Source of the DNA: Erysipelotrichaceae bacterium
Lineage (GTDB): Bacteria; Bacillota_I; Bacilli_A; Erysipelotrichales; Coprobacillaceae
Reading direction: 5' to 3'
DNA: 64,000 bases
Assembly (NCBI GenBank): GCA_021770925.1
Contig: JAETPY010000001.1
Location: 1-64,000 of the forward strand
Shown here: one piece after another, positions 16,673 through 24,544 of the stretch
How positions within the stretch are numbered: position 1 is the first letter of the stretch
Layout of the letters: every line of letters begins with the position of its first letter
The notes under the pieces: model-generated
Databases searched by the model: none
What the model was told of the DNA's origin: nothing
The model's input: only the letters and a program-made list of their open reading frames with translations
Translations under genes and position numbers: made by a program

Positions 16673-17185
16673 ATGAATTTAAGATTGGCTACTATATCTG
16701 ATTTACCACAAATTATTAAAATGTATAAAAAAATTGTAGCAAAAATGTATGATAATAATATCTATATTTGGGATGAAATTTATCCATGTAGATACTTTGA
16801 AAACGATATCAAAAATAATCAGCTTTATCTTTTAATAAATAATAATGAAATAATTTCGGCATTTGCTTTATGCCATTTGAAAGATACTGCAAAGAGTGTA
16901 AACTGGATGGATAAAAATGCAAAGGCTCTATATATTGAGCGATTAGGGGTAAATATTAATTATTTAAGAAATGGAATCGGATATACTGCAGTTAATAAAG
17001 CAATTGTTCTTGCTGGACAAATGGATGCTGAGTATTTAAGATTATTTGTAGTAGATAATAATTATGCTGCTATAAATCTTTATCAAAAAGCTGGTTTTAA
17101 AAAGACTGATGGTATTTATGAAGAAGTAATTGATTATGATTTAACCCTTCATGAATTAGGCTTTGAAATCAAGATAAAATCATAA
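16673..17185 (+). CDS. GNAT family N-acetyltransferase
   Basis: 170 residues of the GNAT fold. ALYIERLGVNINYLRNGIGYTAVNKAI is the acetyl-CoA-binding region (R-N-G-I-G-Y), and YLRLFVVDNNYAAINLYQKAGFKK is the C-terminal motif. The substrate cannot be predicted. The ATG follows AGGAGG. Single gene, with a strong terminator downstream. Confidence 0.88.
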   Translation: MNLRLATISDLPQIIKMYKKIVAKMYDNNIYIWDEIYPCRYFENDIKNNQLYLLINNNEIISAFALCHLKDTAKSVNWMDKNAKALYIERLGVNINYLRNGIGYTAVNKAIVLAGQMDAEYLRLFVVDNNYAAINLYQKAGFKKTDGIYEEVIDYDLTLHELGFEIKIKS

Positions 17186-17244
17186 AAAGTATATTATCTT
17201 GATTAAGAAAATATAATATAGAGATTTTGTATAAATATTAAGCT

Positions 17245-17271
17245 GACACTTCATTAATGAAGTGTCTTTTT
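17245..17271 (+). terminator. intrinsic terminator after the GNAT gene
   Basis: Perfect 11-bp arms, GACACTTCATT/AATGAAGTGTC, followed by TTTTT. Confidence 0.85.
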
Positions 17272-17300
17272 GCAAAAATAAAATGATTGTTTTATCATGT

Positions 17301-17753
17301 TTATTTGTTTAATTTTTCCATAATAAAATTTGTAAGAAAAATCCCCTGTCGTTCTACGCATTGTTCTTTTATAACTTTGTACCCTCTTTTTTCAAAAAAA
17401 GATTTTGCAGTAATAGAAGAATGGGTAAGGATACTTCCATAAACTGCCTGTTCTAACTGGTTGCAAATAGCTGTAGCGATTCCCTTTCCTTGATAATCAG
17501 CATGAACGAATAGATGGTCAAGATAACCTGTTTTATCTATATCTCCAAAACCTACGATAATTCCATTATCAATTGCAACAAGACTGTAATTTTTTTGAAG
17601 TGATTGATCCCATTTTTTCAAATTCGTCTGTTTTGTTGCCCATATATCTAACTGTTCTTTTGTATAATCTTTGGCATTAATTGTATGAACTGTATTGTAA
17701 AATAATTCGGTCAATTCTTTGCAGTCTAGCGACTTATATTCTCTAATAATCAT
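17301..17753 (-). CDS. GNAT family N-acetyltransferase
   Basis: 150 residues. LDHLFVHADYQGKGIATAICNQLE carries the Q-x-K-G-I-A acetyl-CoA loop, and SFFEKRGYKVIKEQ the C-terminal GNAT motif. Resembles YafP-type small acetyltransferases; the acceptor is unknown. The ATG follows AGGAGG. Convergent with the GNAT gene at 16673 but only distantly similar to it, so this is not a recent duplication. Confidence 0.85.
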   Translation of the reverse strand: MIIREYKSLDCKELTELFYNTVHTINAKDYTKEQLDIWATKQTNLKKWDQSLQKNYSLVAIDNGIIVGFGDIDKTGYLDHLFVHADYQGKGIATAICNQLEQAVYGSILTHSSITAKSFFEKRGYKVIKEQCVERQGIFLTNFIMEKLNK

Positions 17754-17989
17754 TTTTCCTCCTAATGAATATTTCTTTTATTCTTTCAATATTATTAAAA
17801 AATAATTTTGTTCTTTTTTACTTTATTATGCATTCCTAAATATCTAAATATCTTTTAGAAGATTTATAAATATTTTTTGTATATTTAAATATTTTTTATC
17901 TTTAATTCCTGAATTTATATATTCAACAGAAATTTATAGTAGTAAAAATGATATTTTATATATGTAAGTTTATTATATTTTGAATTTTA

Positions 17990-18511
17990 TTAGAAATATT
18001 TATCAATCATTTTTAAAGGCAGCATTATTATAAAAATAAAAAATAATTCAATAATACTATTAATTACACCAAACATAATAATAAACATGCATAATATTAA
18101 AATCAATCTGTGAAATATTATATTTATCTTTTTGTAAAAACCAAAGTCAATTAACATAGTACGATTAATTAATATTTGAATTATTATTAATAAAGATATG
18201 GCTCCTAAAGATGAAAGAATAATATGGAGCATAGAAATAATATTTTCATTATCAGGATGATAGGGTAAAAAAGAGCCTATTAATATTGTTGAAAAACTAA
18301 ATATTACTAATAACTTATTTAAACTGGTTGAATAAGTTATTTTTTTGAATAACTTATTTATTTTATATAGTAAAAAGCAGGAAATAATTGTAATCCAAAT
18401 AAGATAGTGGATTCGCATCTCATTTTGATAAGATAAGTAAGTAAAATTATTATATGTCCAGGAAGTTTTTAATGATAATAAAAACGTATAAATAAATATT
18501 AAATAGTACAT
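17990..18511 (-). CDS. hypothetical membrane protein, five predicted helices
   Basis: 173 residues, nearly all hydrophobic, with helices near 1-15, 35-52, 68-85, 92-112 and 128-170. The GSFLPYHPDNENIISMLHIILSSLGA stretch is reminiscent of DUF998-type membrane proteins, which have a Pro/His-rich loop before a helix. I do not recognise a function. Good GGAGG before the ATG. Divergent from the SecB-like gene at 18617. The 230 bases between its end and the GNAT start hold nothing I can name. Confidence 0.55.
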   Translation of the reverse strand: MYYLIFIYTFLLSLKTSWTYNNFTYLSYQNEMRIHYLIWITIISCFLLYKINKLFKKITYSTSLNKLLVIFSFSTILIGSFLPYHPDNENIISMLHIILSSLGAISLLIIIQILINRTMLIDFGFYKKINIIFHRLILILCMFIIMFGVINSIIELFFIFIIMLPLKMIDKYF

Positions 18512-18616
18512 TTTTTAACCTCCATGACTAACATTTTAATAAAATCGAAAAAAAATGTAAATAATAAAAGAAAAATCATTTTTTTAAATGTAAAAAATAA
18601 TGAGGAGGAAATTAAA

Positions 18617-18934
18617 ATGAAAATTAGATTAAAAAGTATTCATGGAAATGTCGTTAATGATAAGGAGAATTATGTATCCAAAAATGTTAAGGCACATATT
18701 GAAGTAGGTTACAGTTATAATCAAAAAAGAAATTTAAGTCTTAATTATCAAATTAAGGTGGGTGAGGCAAAAAAACAGTTTTTTGTAGTTAAATGTGTTT
18801 TTGACATTGAAAATTATGATCATGATATAGATGAAAAAATAATTCTTGATCAGGCAGTTGAAATACTTCAAGAACGAATTGAAATTATTTTAGGATTAAT
18901 TAGTGAGGAAATGGGAATTGAGTTACAAGGTTGA
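18617..18934 (+). CDS. small SecB-like protein, function unknown
   Basis: 105 residues: alternating strands (VKAHIEVGYSY, LSLNYQIKV, KKQFFVVKCVFDIENY) followed by a long helix (ILDQAVEILQERIEIILGLISEEMG). This order of four strands then helices resembles the SecB chaperone fold, but the similarity is by pattern only. I chose the ATG at 18617 because GAGGAGG lies 8 bases before it; the open frame extends upstream to 18524 without another such site. The stop codon sits inside a 13-bp hairpin. It lies directly ahead of the sigma-K-type dipicolinate promoter. Confidence 0.6.
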   Translation: MKIRLKSIHGNVVNDKENYVSKNVKAHIEVGYSYNQKRNLSLNYQIKVGEAKKQFFVVKCVFDIENYDHDIDEKIILDQAVEILQERIEIILGLISEEMGIELQG

Positions 18935-18955
18935 TGAAATTTATCAACCTTGTAA
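18923..18955 (+). terminator. 13-bp hairpin over the stop codon, upstream of dpaA
   Basis: Perfect arms TTACAAGGTTGAT/ATCAACCTTGTAA with a 7-base loop. No T-run follows, so it is a weak intrinsic terminator at best. It could stabilise the upstream mRNA end or insulate the dipicolinate operon. Confidence 0.5.
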
Positions 18956-18981
18956 CAAACTTAGATTATTATCATATTTTA
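18955..18981 (+). promoter_or_regulatory. sigma-K-type promoter of the dipicolinate operon
   Basis: -35 element AC (18955-18956), 16-bp spacer, -10 CATATTTTA (18973-18981), matching the known sigma-K pattern AC-N16-CATA-NNN-TA. It lies about 15 bases before the dpaA start. In Bacillus subtilis the spoVF operon is sigma-K dependent, and an intact sigK is present in this window. Confidence 0.65.
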
Positions 18982-18996
18982 TAATAGAGGTGGAAT

Positions 18997-19749
18997 ATGT
19001 TGATCTATATTAATGGAACTGATAATCGTTGTAAATATTTAGCTAAGCTGATGGCTAAAGATGGTTATCAGATAGAGGATGATAAAAACTATATATCATC
19101 TTGTCAAATTGTATATTTGGGAAAAGATGGTAAAGGCTTTGAACAAGTAGATTTTGCTTGTAATGCAGTTGTATTGACATTATTAAAAAATCAGCGATTA
19201 TGTTATTTAAGTAAACTAAAAGGTTTTAAGTATGATTATTTGTATCACGATGAGCAATTTGTTAATGAAAATACCTACATCAGTGATGAAGCTTTGATTG
19301 CCTACATGATTATTGATAATAATATCAGTCTATCTAATTCAAATATTCTAATATTAGGCTATGGTCATTGCGGTAAAGATTTAGCAAATAAATTAGAACA
19401 GTTTAATGCTAAAATTACTGTTTCTAATCGTAATGATCATTATCATGATGAGGTAGTAGCTAAAGGATATCGCTACATTCGTTTAAATGAGCTTACGTTA
19501 GAAGGATATGATTTTATTATTAATACTATTCCATGTAATATTATTAGTGATGAAATGTTGAAAACAAAAGATGACAGGTGCCAAATTTATGATGTGGCTT
19601 CTAAACCATATGGTCTACAAAGTAATAAAAGAGATACTAGTTATCATTTGTTGAAACAATTACCAACAAAATATGCTTATCAAAGCAGCGCTTTAGCTTT
19701 ATTCAAAGCAATTAAAAGGGCGGTTGATTATAAGAATGTTAAAAAATAA
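18997..19749 (+). CDS. dpaA: dipicolinate synthase subunit A
   Basis: Subunit A (SpoVFA) of dipicolinate synthase, which makes the spore-core dipicolinic acid from the lysine pathway intermediate HTPA in the mother cell. The 250 residues have the Rossmann NAD(P)-binding segment ILILGYGHCGKDLANKL near 120, then FIINTIPCNIIS and IYDVASKPYG. The usual length is 290-300, so the N-terminal part is shortened. The ATG follows AGAGGTG. First gene of a four-gene overlapping operon. Confidence 0.88.
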   Translation: MLIYINGTDNRCKYLAKLMAKDGYQIEDDKNYISSCQIVYLGKDGKGFEQVDFACNAVVLTLLKNQRLCYLSKLKGFKYDYLYHDEQFVNENTYISDEALIAYMIIDNNISLSNSNILILGYGHCGKDLANKLEQFNAKITVSNRNDHYHDEVVAKGYRYIRLNELTLEGYDFIINTIPCNIISDEMLKTKDDRCQIYDVASKPYGLQSNKRDTSYHLLKQLPTKYAYQSSALALFKAIKRAVDYKNVKK

Positions 19750-20326
19750 AAAAATTGGAGTTGGAATTACTGGTTCTTTTTGCTCATTAAAAAAAACAAT
19801 AAACGTTTTAAATGAATTAGCAAAACAAGAATGTGACTTATATATATTTGTTAGTGAAAAGATTTTAACCTGTAACACGCGTTTTGATCAGGCTGATGAA
19901 TTAATTGAGGAAATCGAAAAGATAGCTAAGCGTAAAGTTATTACTGATGTTGTAAATGCAGAAATTTTTGGTCCTAAAATCCCATTAGATTTAATGCTGG
20001 TCATGCCATGTAGCGGAAATACATTAGGTAAAATTGCCCATGGAATCAATGATAATGCTGTAACTATGGCATGTAAATCAACTTTGCGTAATGAACATGA
20101 CGTTGTTTTAGCGATTGCAACAAACGATGCATTAAGTAATTCAGGTAAAAATATGATGCAGATTTTAAATACCAAACACTTTTATTTAGTGCCAATGTAT
20201 CAGGATGATTGTATTAAAAAACCAAATAGTATGTTATTTGATGAGACTTTAGTAATACAAACACTAATTAATGCCTTGAATAATAAACAAATCCAACCGG
20301 TGTTTGAAGGTAGTAAAGATGTATAA
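19736..20326 (+). CDS. dpaB: dipicolinate synthase subunit B
   Basis: Flavoprotein-fold subunit (SpoVFB) of dipicolinate synthase. The 196 residues begin KKIGVGITGSFCSLKK, the flavoprotein P-loop-like start, with LMLVMPCSGNTLGKIAHGINDNAVTMACK and LRNEHDVVLAIATNDALS. The ATG at 19736 overlaps dpaA by 14 bp. The TTG at 19724 lies further inside dpaA with no better ribosome binding site. It overlaps the aspartate kinase gene by 8 bp. Confidence 0.9.
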   Translation: MLKNKKIGVGITGSFCSLKKTINVLNELAKQECDLYIFVSEKILTCNTRFDQADELIEEIEKIAKRKVITDVVNAEIFGPKIPLDLMLVMPCSGNTLGKIAHGINDNAVTMACKSTLRNEHDVVLAIATNDALSNSGKNMMQILNTKHFYLVPMYQDDCIKKPNSMLFDETLVIQTLINALNNKQIQPVFEGSKDV

Positions 20327-21380
20327 AGTTTTAAAATTTGGTGGTACATCTTTACGTGATAAAAAAACATTGGGATCTGTAATTGAAATAATAAAAAAAA
20401 ATCTAGATCATAAATTGATTATTGTTGTTAGTGCAATGGGACGTTATCCTGATCCATATGCTACTGATACATTAAAAGAATTGGTTTCCTGGCAGTTATC
20501 ATTTGATGAATATAGTCGCATCGTAAGCTGTGGGGAGACAATCAGTAGTGTTGTTTTATCAAGTGAACTAAGAAAAAAGGATATTAATGCGATTTCTCTT
20601 TCTTGTTTACAAGCAGGTTTAAAAGTTAGAGGAAACCGTTTAGTTGATTTCAATAAGAAAAAAGTGCTTGAATATTTAAGAAAATATGATGTAGTGATAA
20701 TACCAGGTTTTCAGGGAATTGATAAGTTTAAAAATATTCGAATTCTAGAAAAGGGTGACAGTGATTATAGTGCTGTTTATATTGCTCGAAGAATGAATTT
20801 AAATGAGGTATTTATATACAGTGATGTTTGTGGAATATATACTGGGGATCCTAAATATATAAACGATGCTCGTTTAATTAAACATGTCGGCTATCGTCAG
20901 GCAATGGATTTAGCGAAACATAAAGCACGGATAATTTGTTATAAAGCATTATTAGAGGGTTATAAAAAAGATGGGTTTAAAATTAATTTGCGTTCTATCT
21001 ACAATAATGATATTGGTACTTTAATTAATCATGATGAGACAAAAATAAAAACTATGTCAATTGATTTTAATTACTGGTTAATTCGTTTTGATGAAGAAAT
21101 AGCAAAAAAAGATTTTGGTTATTTATATGATAAATGTGAAAATGATTATCTTGTTTTAGAAGAAAATCTTCATAAATTAGATACCAAATATACTAAAATA
21201 GATGCTTATACAAAAGTTCATTTTGTCGGATGTGAGTTAGAAAATGATGATATTTATCGAAATTTCTTAGAAAAATTTGCTCTTACATCAACCAAAGAAA
21301 TAGATAGTTATTATGTTAAAGTTAAAACGCAAAAGCAGGATTTAAATTTACTGCATGATTTAATTGTTCGAAGTGATTAG
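20319..21380 (+). CDS. aspartate kinase (DapG-like, dipicolinate operon)
   Basis: Phosphorylates aspartate, committing it to the lysine/DPA branch. The 353 residues have KFGGTS (6-11), VVSAMGR, SCGE, ILEKGDSDYSAV and VFIYSDVCGIYTGDP of the kinase domain. The C-terminal regulatory ACT part (after about 250) is short and divergent. In Bacillus, dapG sits in the same spoVF operon, hence the DapG comparison. The ATG at 20319 overlaps dpaB by 8 bp. It lacks the asd gene that lies before dapG in Bacillus. Confidence 0.85.
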   Translation: MYKVLKFGGTSLRDKKTLGSVIEIIKKNLDHKLIIVVSAMGRYPDPYATDTLKELVSWQLSFDEYSRIVSCGETISSVVLSSELRKKDINAISLSCLQAGLKVRGNRLVDFNKKKVLEYLRKYDVVIIPGFQGIDKFKNIRILEKGDSDYSAVYIARRMNLNEVFIYSDVCGIYTGDPKYINDARLIKHVGYRQAMDLAKHKARIICYKALLEGYKKDGFKINLRSIYNNDIGTLINHDETKIKTMSIDFNYWLIRFDEEIAKKDFGYLYDKCENDYLVLEENLHKLDTKYTKIDAYTKVHFVGCELENDDIYRNFLEKFALTSTKEIDSYYVKVKTQKQDLNLLHDLIVRSD

Positions 21381-21382
21381 AG

Positions 21383-22174
21383 ATGAAGATTTTTACCAAT
21401 CTAGTTACTCCGTTTAAAGAAGATGGAATTATTGATTATCAGGCAGTTGATATTTTAATTAAACGTTTAGCGTTTCAAAAAAATCATTGCTTTATTATTG
21501 GCAGTCTTACTGGGGAAGGGATGTTTTTAAATCCTTTGGAGCTTAAACATTTAACACAATATATTTGTCGTCGTTATGAACTTGAGGTTTATGTCTATAT
21601 TTTACAGGAAAGTACCAAAAAGGCAATTGAACAAATTAATGAATTAAATGATATTAAGGGCTTATCAGGTTATATTATTAAAGTTCCTGATATGGTTAGA
21701 TATTCAAATATTAGTATTTATAAACATCTTGATTTAATTTCAGTAGTAACTAATAAAAAGATCATCGTTGATTTTTATCATCAAGATATCTTAGAAAATA
21801 AATTTATTGAAGATTTATTAAAAAAGCATAAAAATATGACTGGGGTAATAGTTGATAAAGATTTTAAAAATTTACTGAATGTAAAAAAATATGTTCGAGA
21901 TGAATTTGTTTTAAAAATGGATAATAATTATGATGGAATAGTTAGTGATATAAGCAATATTGATTATCAGTCTGTTAGTTTATTAAATGATAGTGAGATA
22001 AATAGAGATTATTTTAGTCTATTAGTTAAATATTTTTATCGTGAAAATATTTCCAGCAGTTTAAAATATATTTTATTTAAAAAAGGTTATATTGTTTATA
22101 AACTTCGTTTACCATTAATGAAAATAGATAGTAATTTACAAAAACAGTTAAATAAACTGATGGAAAAATATTAA
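21383..22174 (+). CDS. DapA-like protein lacking the Schiff-base lysine
   Basis: 263 residues with the start of dihydrodipicolinate synthase (TNLVTPFKEDGIIDYQAV, IIGSLTGEGMFLNPLE) but a degraded active site. The canonical GIKEAT region reads GVIVDKD, so the Schiff-base Lys is replaced by V157 (a Lys follows at 159). The YYN catalytic Tyr region reads PDMVRY, and the first Thr of GTTGES is Leu. It is about 30 residues shorter than usual. It ends the dipicolinate operon, two bases after the kinase, followed by a terminator. It may be a non-catalytic subunit or a decaying copy. Confidence 0.75.
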   Translation: MKIFTNLVTPFKEDGIIDYQAVDILIKRLAFQKNHCFIIGSLTGEGMFLNPLELKHLTQYICRRYELEVYVYILQESTKKAIEQINELNDIKGLSGYIIKVPDMVRYSNISIYKHLDLISVVTNKKIIVDFYHQDILENKFIEDLLKKHKNMTGVIVDKDFKNLLNVKKYVRDEFVLKMDNNYDGIVSDISNIDYQSVSLLNDSEINRDYFSLLVKYFYRENISSSLKYILFKKGYIVYKLRLPLMKIDSNLQKQLNKLMEKY

Positions 22175-22194
22175 CTTTGATATTAATATGTTAT

Positions 22195-22238
22195 AAAAAG
22201 TTAGAATATTACAAATTTATGTTATTCTAACTTTTTTT
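22195..22238 (+). terminator. terminator of the dipicolinate operon
   Basis: Arms AAAAAGTTAGAAT/ATTCTAACTTTTT with a 15-base loop, followed by T. Confidence 0.85.
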
Positions 22239-22470
22239 ATTATTTTTCTATCAAGATAGTAAAAAATAAGATAAAGAGGACATAATTTATTTAAAAGAAC
22301 AAATGCTCAACGATAATACTAAAAGAGATATTAATTTTATTTCTCTTTTTCTTTAATTTTTGTTACAATGTTTTTAGAAAGTATTAGCCAACCATACTTT
22401 GATGTGGTAATATATTAAAGATTGTTTTTATACCTATTTTAGATAATATAAAATAATAATGGAGGAAAAG
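22239..22470. other. spacer upstream of the RNase J gene
   Basis: Contains a weak hairpin, AAAAGAGA/TCTCTTTT, near 22320-22350 followed by T-rich sequence, and a TACAAT box near 22362. I see no gene. The hairpin could be an attenuator in the rnj leader, but evidence is thin. Confidence 0.35.
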
Positions 22471-24165
22471 ATGAGAAAAGATATTATAAAGATTTTACCT
22501 CTTGGTGGACAAGCTGAGATGGGTAAAAGTATGTACTGCATCGAAATAAAAGATAAAATTTTTATTTTAGATGCTGGATTTAGATTTCCTGAAATAAATA
22601 AATTAGGAGTAGATATTATTATTCCTAGTTTTGATTATTTAAAAGAAAACGAAGAACGAGTAGCAGCAATAATTGTAACTCATGGACATGATGATGTAAT
22701 GGCAGCATTACCATATTTATTAGAAAATATAAACGCTCCTGTGTATGCACCTGCTTTAACTGCTGATTTGATTGACCAGATGATGAGACGACATAAAAAA
22801 CATAATAATTTAAAACTTAATTATCAGCTTATAAAAGTTAAACGCAATGATTCAATTAATATTGCTGGAGTACCAGTAGAATTTTTTCCAGTAACTCATT
22901 CAATTCCAGGTAGTGTTGGAGTTGCTTTGTGGACTAGAGATGGTTATATTGTGTACAGTGGTGAATTTATTATTGATTTTGGAGCACCAGAAGGTTTTAG
23001 ATGTGATATTCAAAAAATGATGGAAATTGGTAAAAAAGGGGTTTTAGTACTGTTGTGTGAATCGTCATATTCTAAAAACACCGGATATACTTCACCAAAA
23101 CATAAGTTAACAGAAAAAATTGATAATATTTTTGAAGATAGTGAAGGAAGAATTATTATTTCATCATATGCCCAAAATATTTTTAGAACTAAAGAAATTG
23201 TTGAATTAACTAAAAAATATAATCGTAAAATTGTTTTCTATGGTCGTGATAAATATGACAGTACAAATAGTATTGTAAGGATAGGGCAGCGTTTGAAAAA
23301 AGCTGTGATTCAAGTTCCTAAAGAATTAATTGCTTTTTCTACTGATATTGGAAAAAGAGCTGTTGATGATAATCTAGTAGTTTTATTAAGTGGTAAACCA
23401 CAACGTATTTATCATGATATAAGTGATATTATTGATGGTGGTGATGAGTATTTAAAACTTAATGAAAAAGATACTTTTATTGTTGCTTCACCAGTAATTC
23501 CAGGTACTGAAAAAATTGCTAATAAGGCAGTTAATGAATTATATAAGACTGATTCTAAGATTTATGTTTTAAAAAATAAGGAATTATTTTCAATGCATGC
23601 ATCTCAGGAAGATATAAAGGTAATTATTCAAATTTTTAATCCAACTTATTTTGTACCGATCAAAGGGGAATATCAACATTTTATTTCTAATATGGAAGTT
23701 GCTAAGAACATGGGTATAGCAATTGAAAATATTCCAATTATTGATAATGGAGAATTTTTAAGCTTTAAAAATGGAAAGTTAGAAGATTATCGTGATACGA
23801 TTGAAGTTGAAGATGTGATGATTGATGGTATTGGTGTTGGAGATGTTGGAGATAAGGTTATTGATGATCGAATTCAGCTTTCAAATGATGGAGTTGTTAT
23901 AATTGGTGTGACTATCGATAGTAATAGCCGAGAAATTATTGCTAATACTGATGTTCAGTCACGAGGATTTGTCTACTTAAGAGATTCTGAGCATATTATT
24001 AAAGGAGTAATTGATATTGCTGAAAAGTGTGTTGCCCAAATGAAGAATGATCCAAATTTAGAAGCAATTGAGGTACGTCAGGAAATCAAAGAAAAGTCTA
24101 ATAAATTTATTGTTAAAGAAACAGGCAAAAGGCCTGTCATTCTACCAATTATTATCGAAATTTAA
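22471..24165 (+). CDS. rnjB: ribonuclease J family protein, J2-like
   Basis: Metallo-beta-lactamase/beta-CASP RNase of mRNA and rRNA processing. The 564 residues start KILPLGGQAEMGKSMYCIE. Two metal ligands differ from active RNase J1: the HxHxDH motif reads H71-G-H73-D-D75-V76 (last His replaced by Val) and the GDFKFD Asp is E165. H143 (THSIPGS) and the later SMHASQE His are kept. Such changes are typical of RNase J2, which has weak activity and partners J1. The ATG at 22471 has GGAGG 5 bases upstream; the ATG at 22459 overlaps that site. Confidence 0.88.
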   Translation: MRKDIIKILPLGGQAEMGKSMYCIEIKDKIFILDAGFRFPEINKLGVDIIIPSFDYLKENEERVAAIIVTHGHDDVMAALPYLLENINAPVYAPALTADLIDQMMRRHKKHNNLKLNYQLIKVKRNDSINIAGVPVEFFPVTHSIPGSVGVALWTRDGYIVYSGEFIIDFGAPEGFRCDIQKMMEIGKKGVLVLLCESSYSKNTGYTSPKHKLTEKIDNIFEDSEGRIIISSYAQNIFRTKEIVELTKKYNRKIVFYGRDKYDSTNSIVRIGQRLKKAVIQVPKELIAFSTDIGKRAVDDNLVVLLSGKPQRIYHDISDIIDGGDEYLKLNEKDTFIVASPVIPGTEKIANKAVNELYKTDSKIYVLKNKELFSMHASQEDIKVIIQIFNPTYFVPIKGEYQHFISNMEVAKNMGIAIENIPIIDNGEFLSFKNGKLEDYRDTIEVEDVMIDGIGVGDVGDKVIDDRIQLSNDGVVIIGVTIDSNSREIIANTDVQSRGFVYLRDSEHIIKGVIDIAEKCVAQMKNDPNLEAIEVRQEIKEKSNKFIVKETGKRPVILPIIIEI

Positions 24166-24185
24166 GTTAATATATTTCTGTTTAA

Positions 24186-24220
24186 AAAATTCCGCTTTCA
24201 TATATAGAAAGTGGAATTTT
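24186..24220 (+). terminator. intrinsic terminator after the RNase J gene
   Basis: Arms AAAATTCCGCTTTC/GAAAGTGGAATTTT with one G-T wobble and a 7-base loop; the T-run is short. Confidence 0.7.
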
Positions 24221-24488
24221 GTTTACAAAGAATATTAATCAAAACATTAAATAATTAAGTTTTATTAATAATTAAAATAGATTTTTGATTTAAATTATGT
24301 ATCTTTAAGTATGATTAAATATTTCTTTATTCATTGACTGTGTATAATAGAAAAAATAATAAAATTTATTTTTCTTATCATGAACTAAATTTAGGTAAAA
24401 AGACATAATTAGACACAATTAACAGATAATCTATTTGCAATCAATTATATTATTAATATTTAAGAATAATTAACCAGCTTTTTTTCTT
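24221..24488. other. AT-rich spacer upstream of ftsK
   Basis: No gene recognised. A TATAAT near 24344 and an AT-only inverted repeat (AGAAAAA...TTTTTCT, 24348-24378) lie here. Both are weak and may be compositional. Confidence 0.3.
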
Positions 24489-24516
24489 TTGTTATAATAA
24501 TGTGTTATGATATAAT
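24489..24516 (+). promoter_or_regulatory. probable promoter of ftsK/spoIIIE
   Basis: -35 TTGTTA (24489-24494), 16-bp spacer, -10 TATAAT (24511-24516), followed by GGGAGTG before the ATG at 24545. Confidence 0.55.
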
Positions 24517-24544
24517 GGTTGAGTTAGAATAGGGAGTGTGAGTC

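Noticed and set aside
17754-17989. Possible small gene between the GNAT and the membrane protein genes
   Set aside because: Only AT-rich sequence with frequent stops on both strands.
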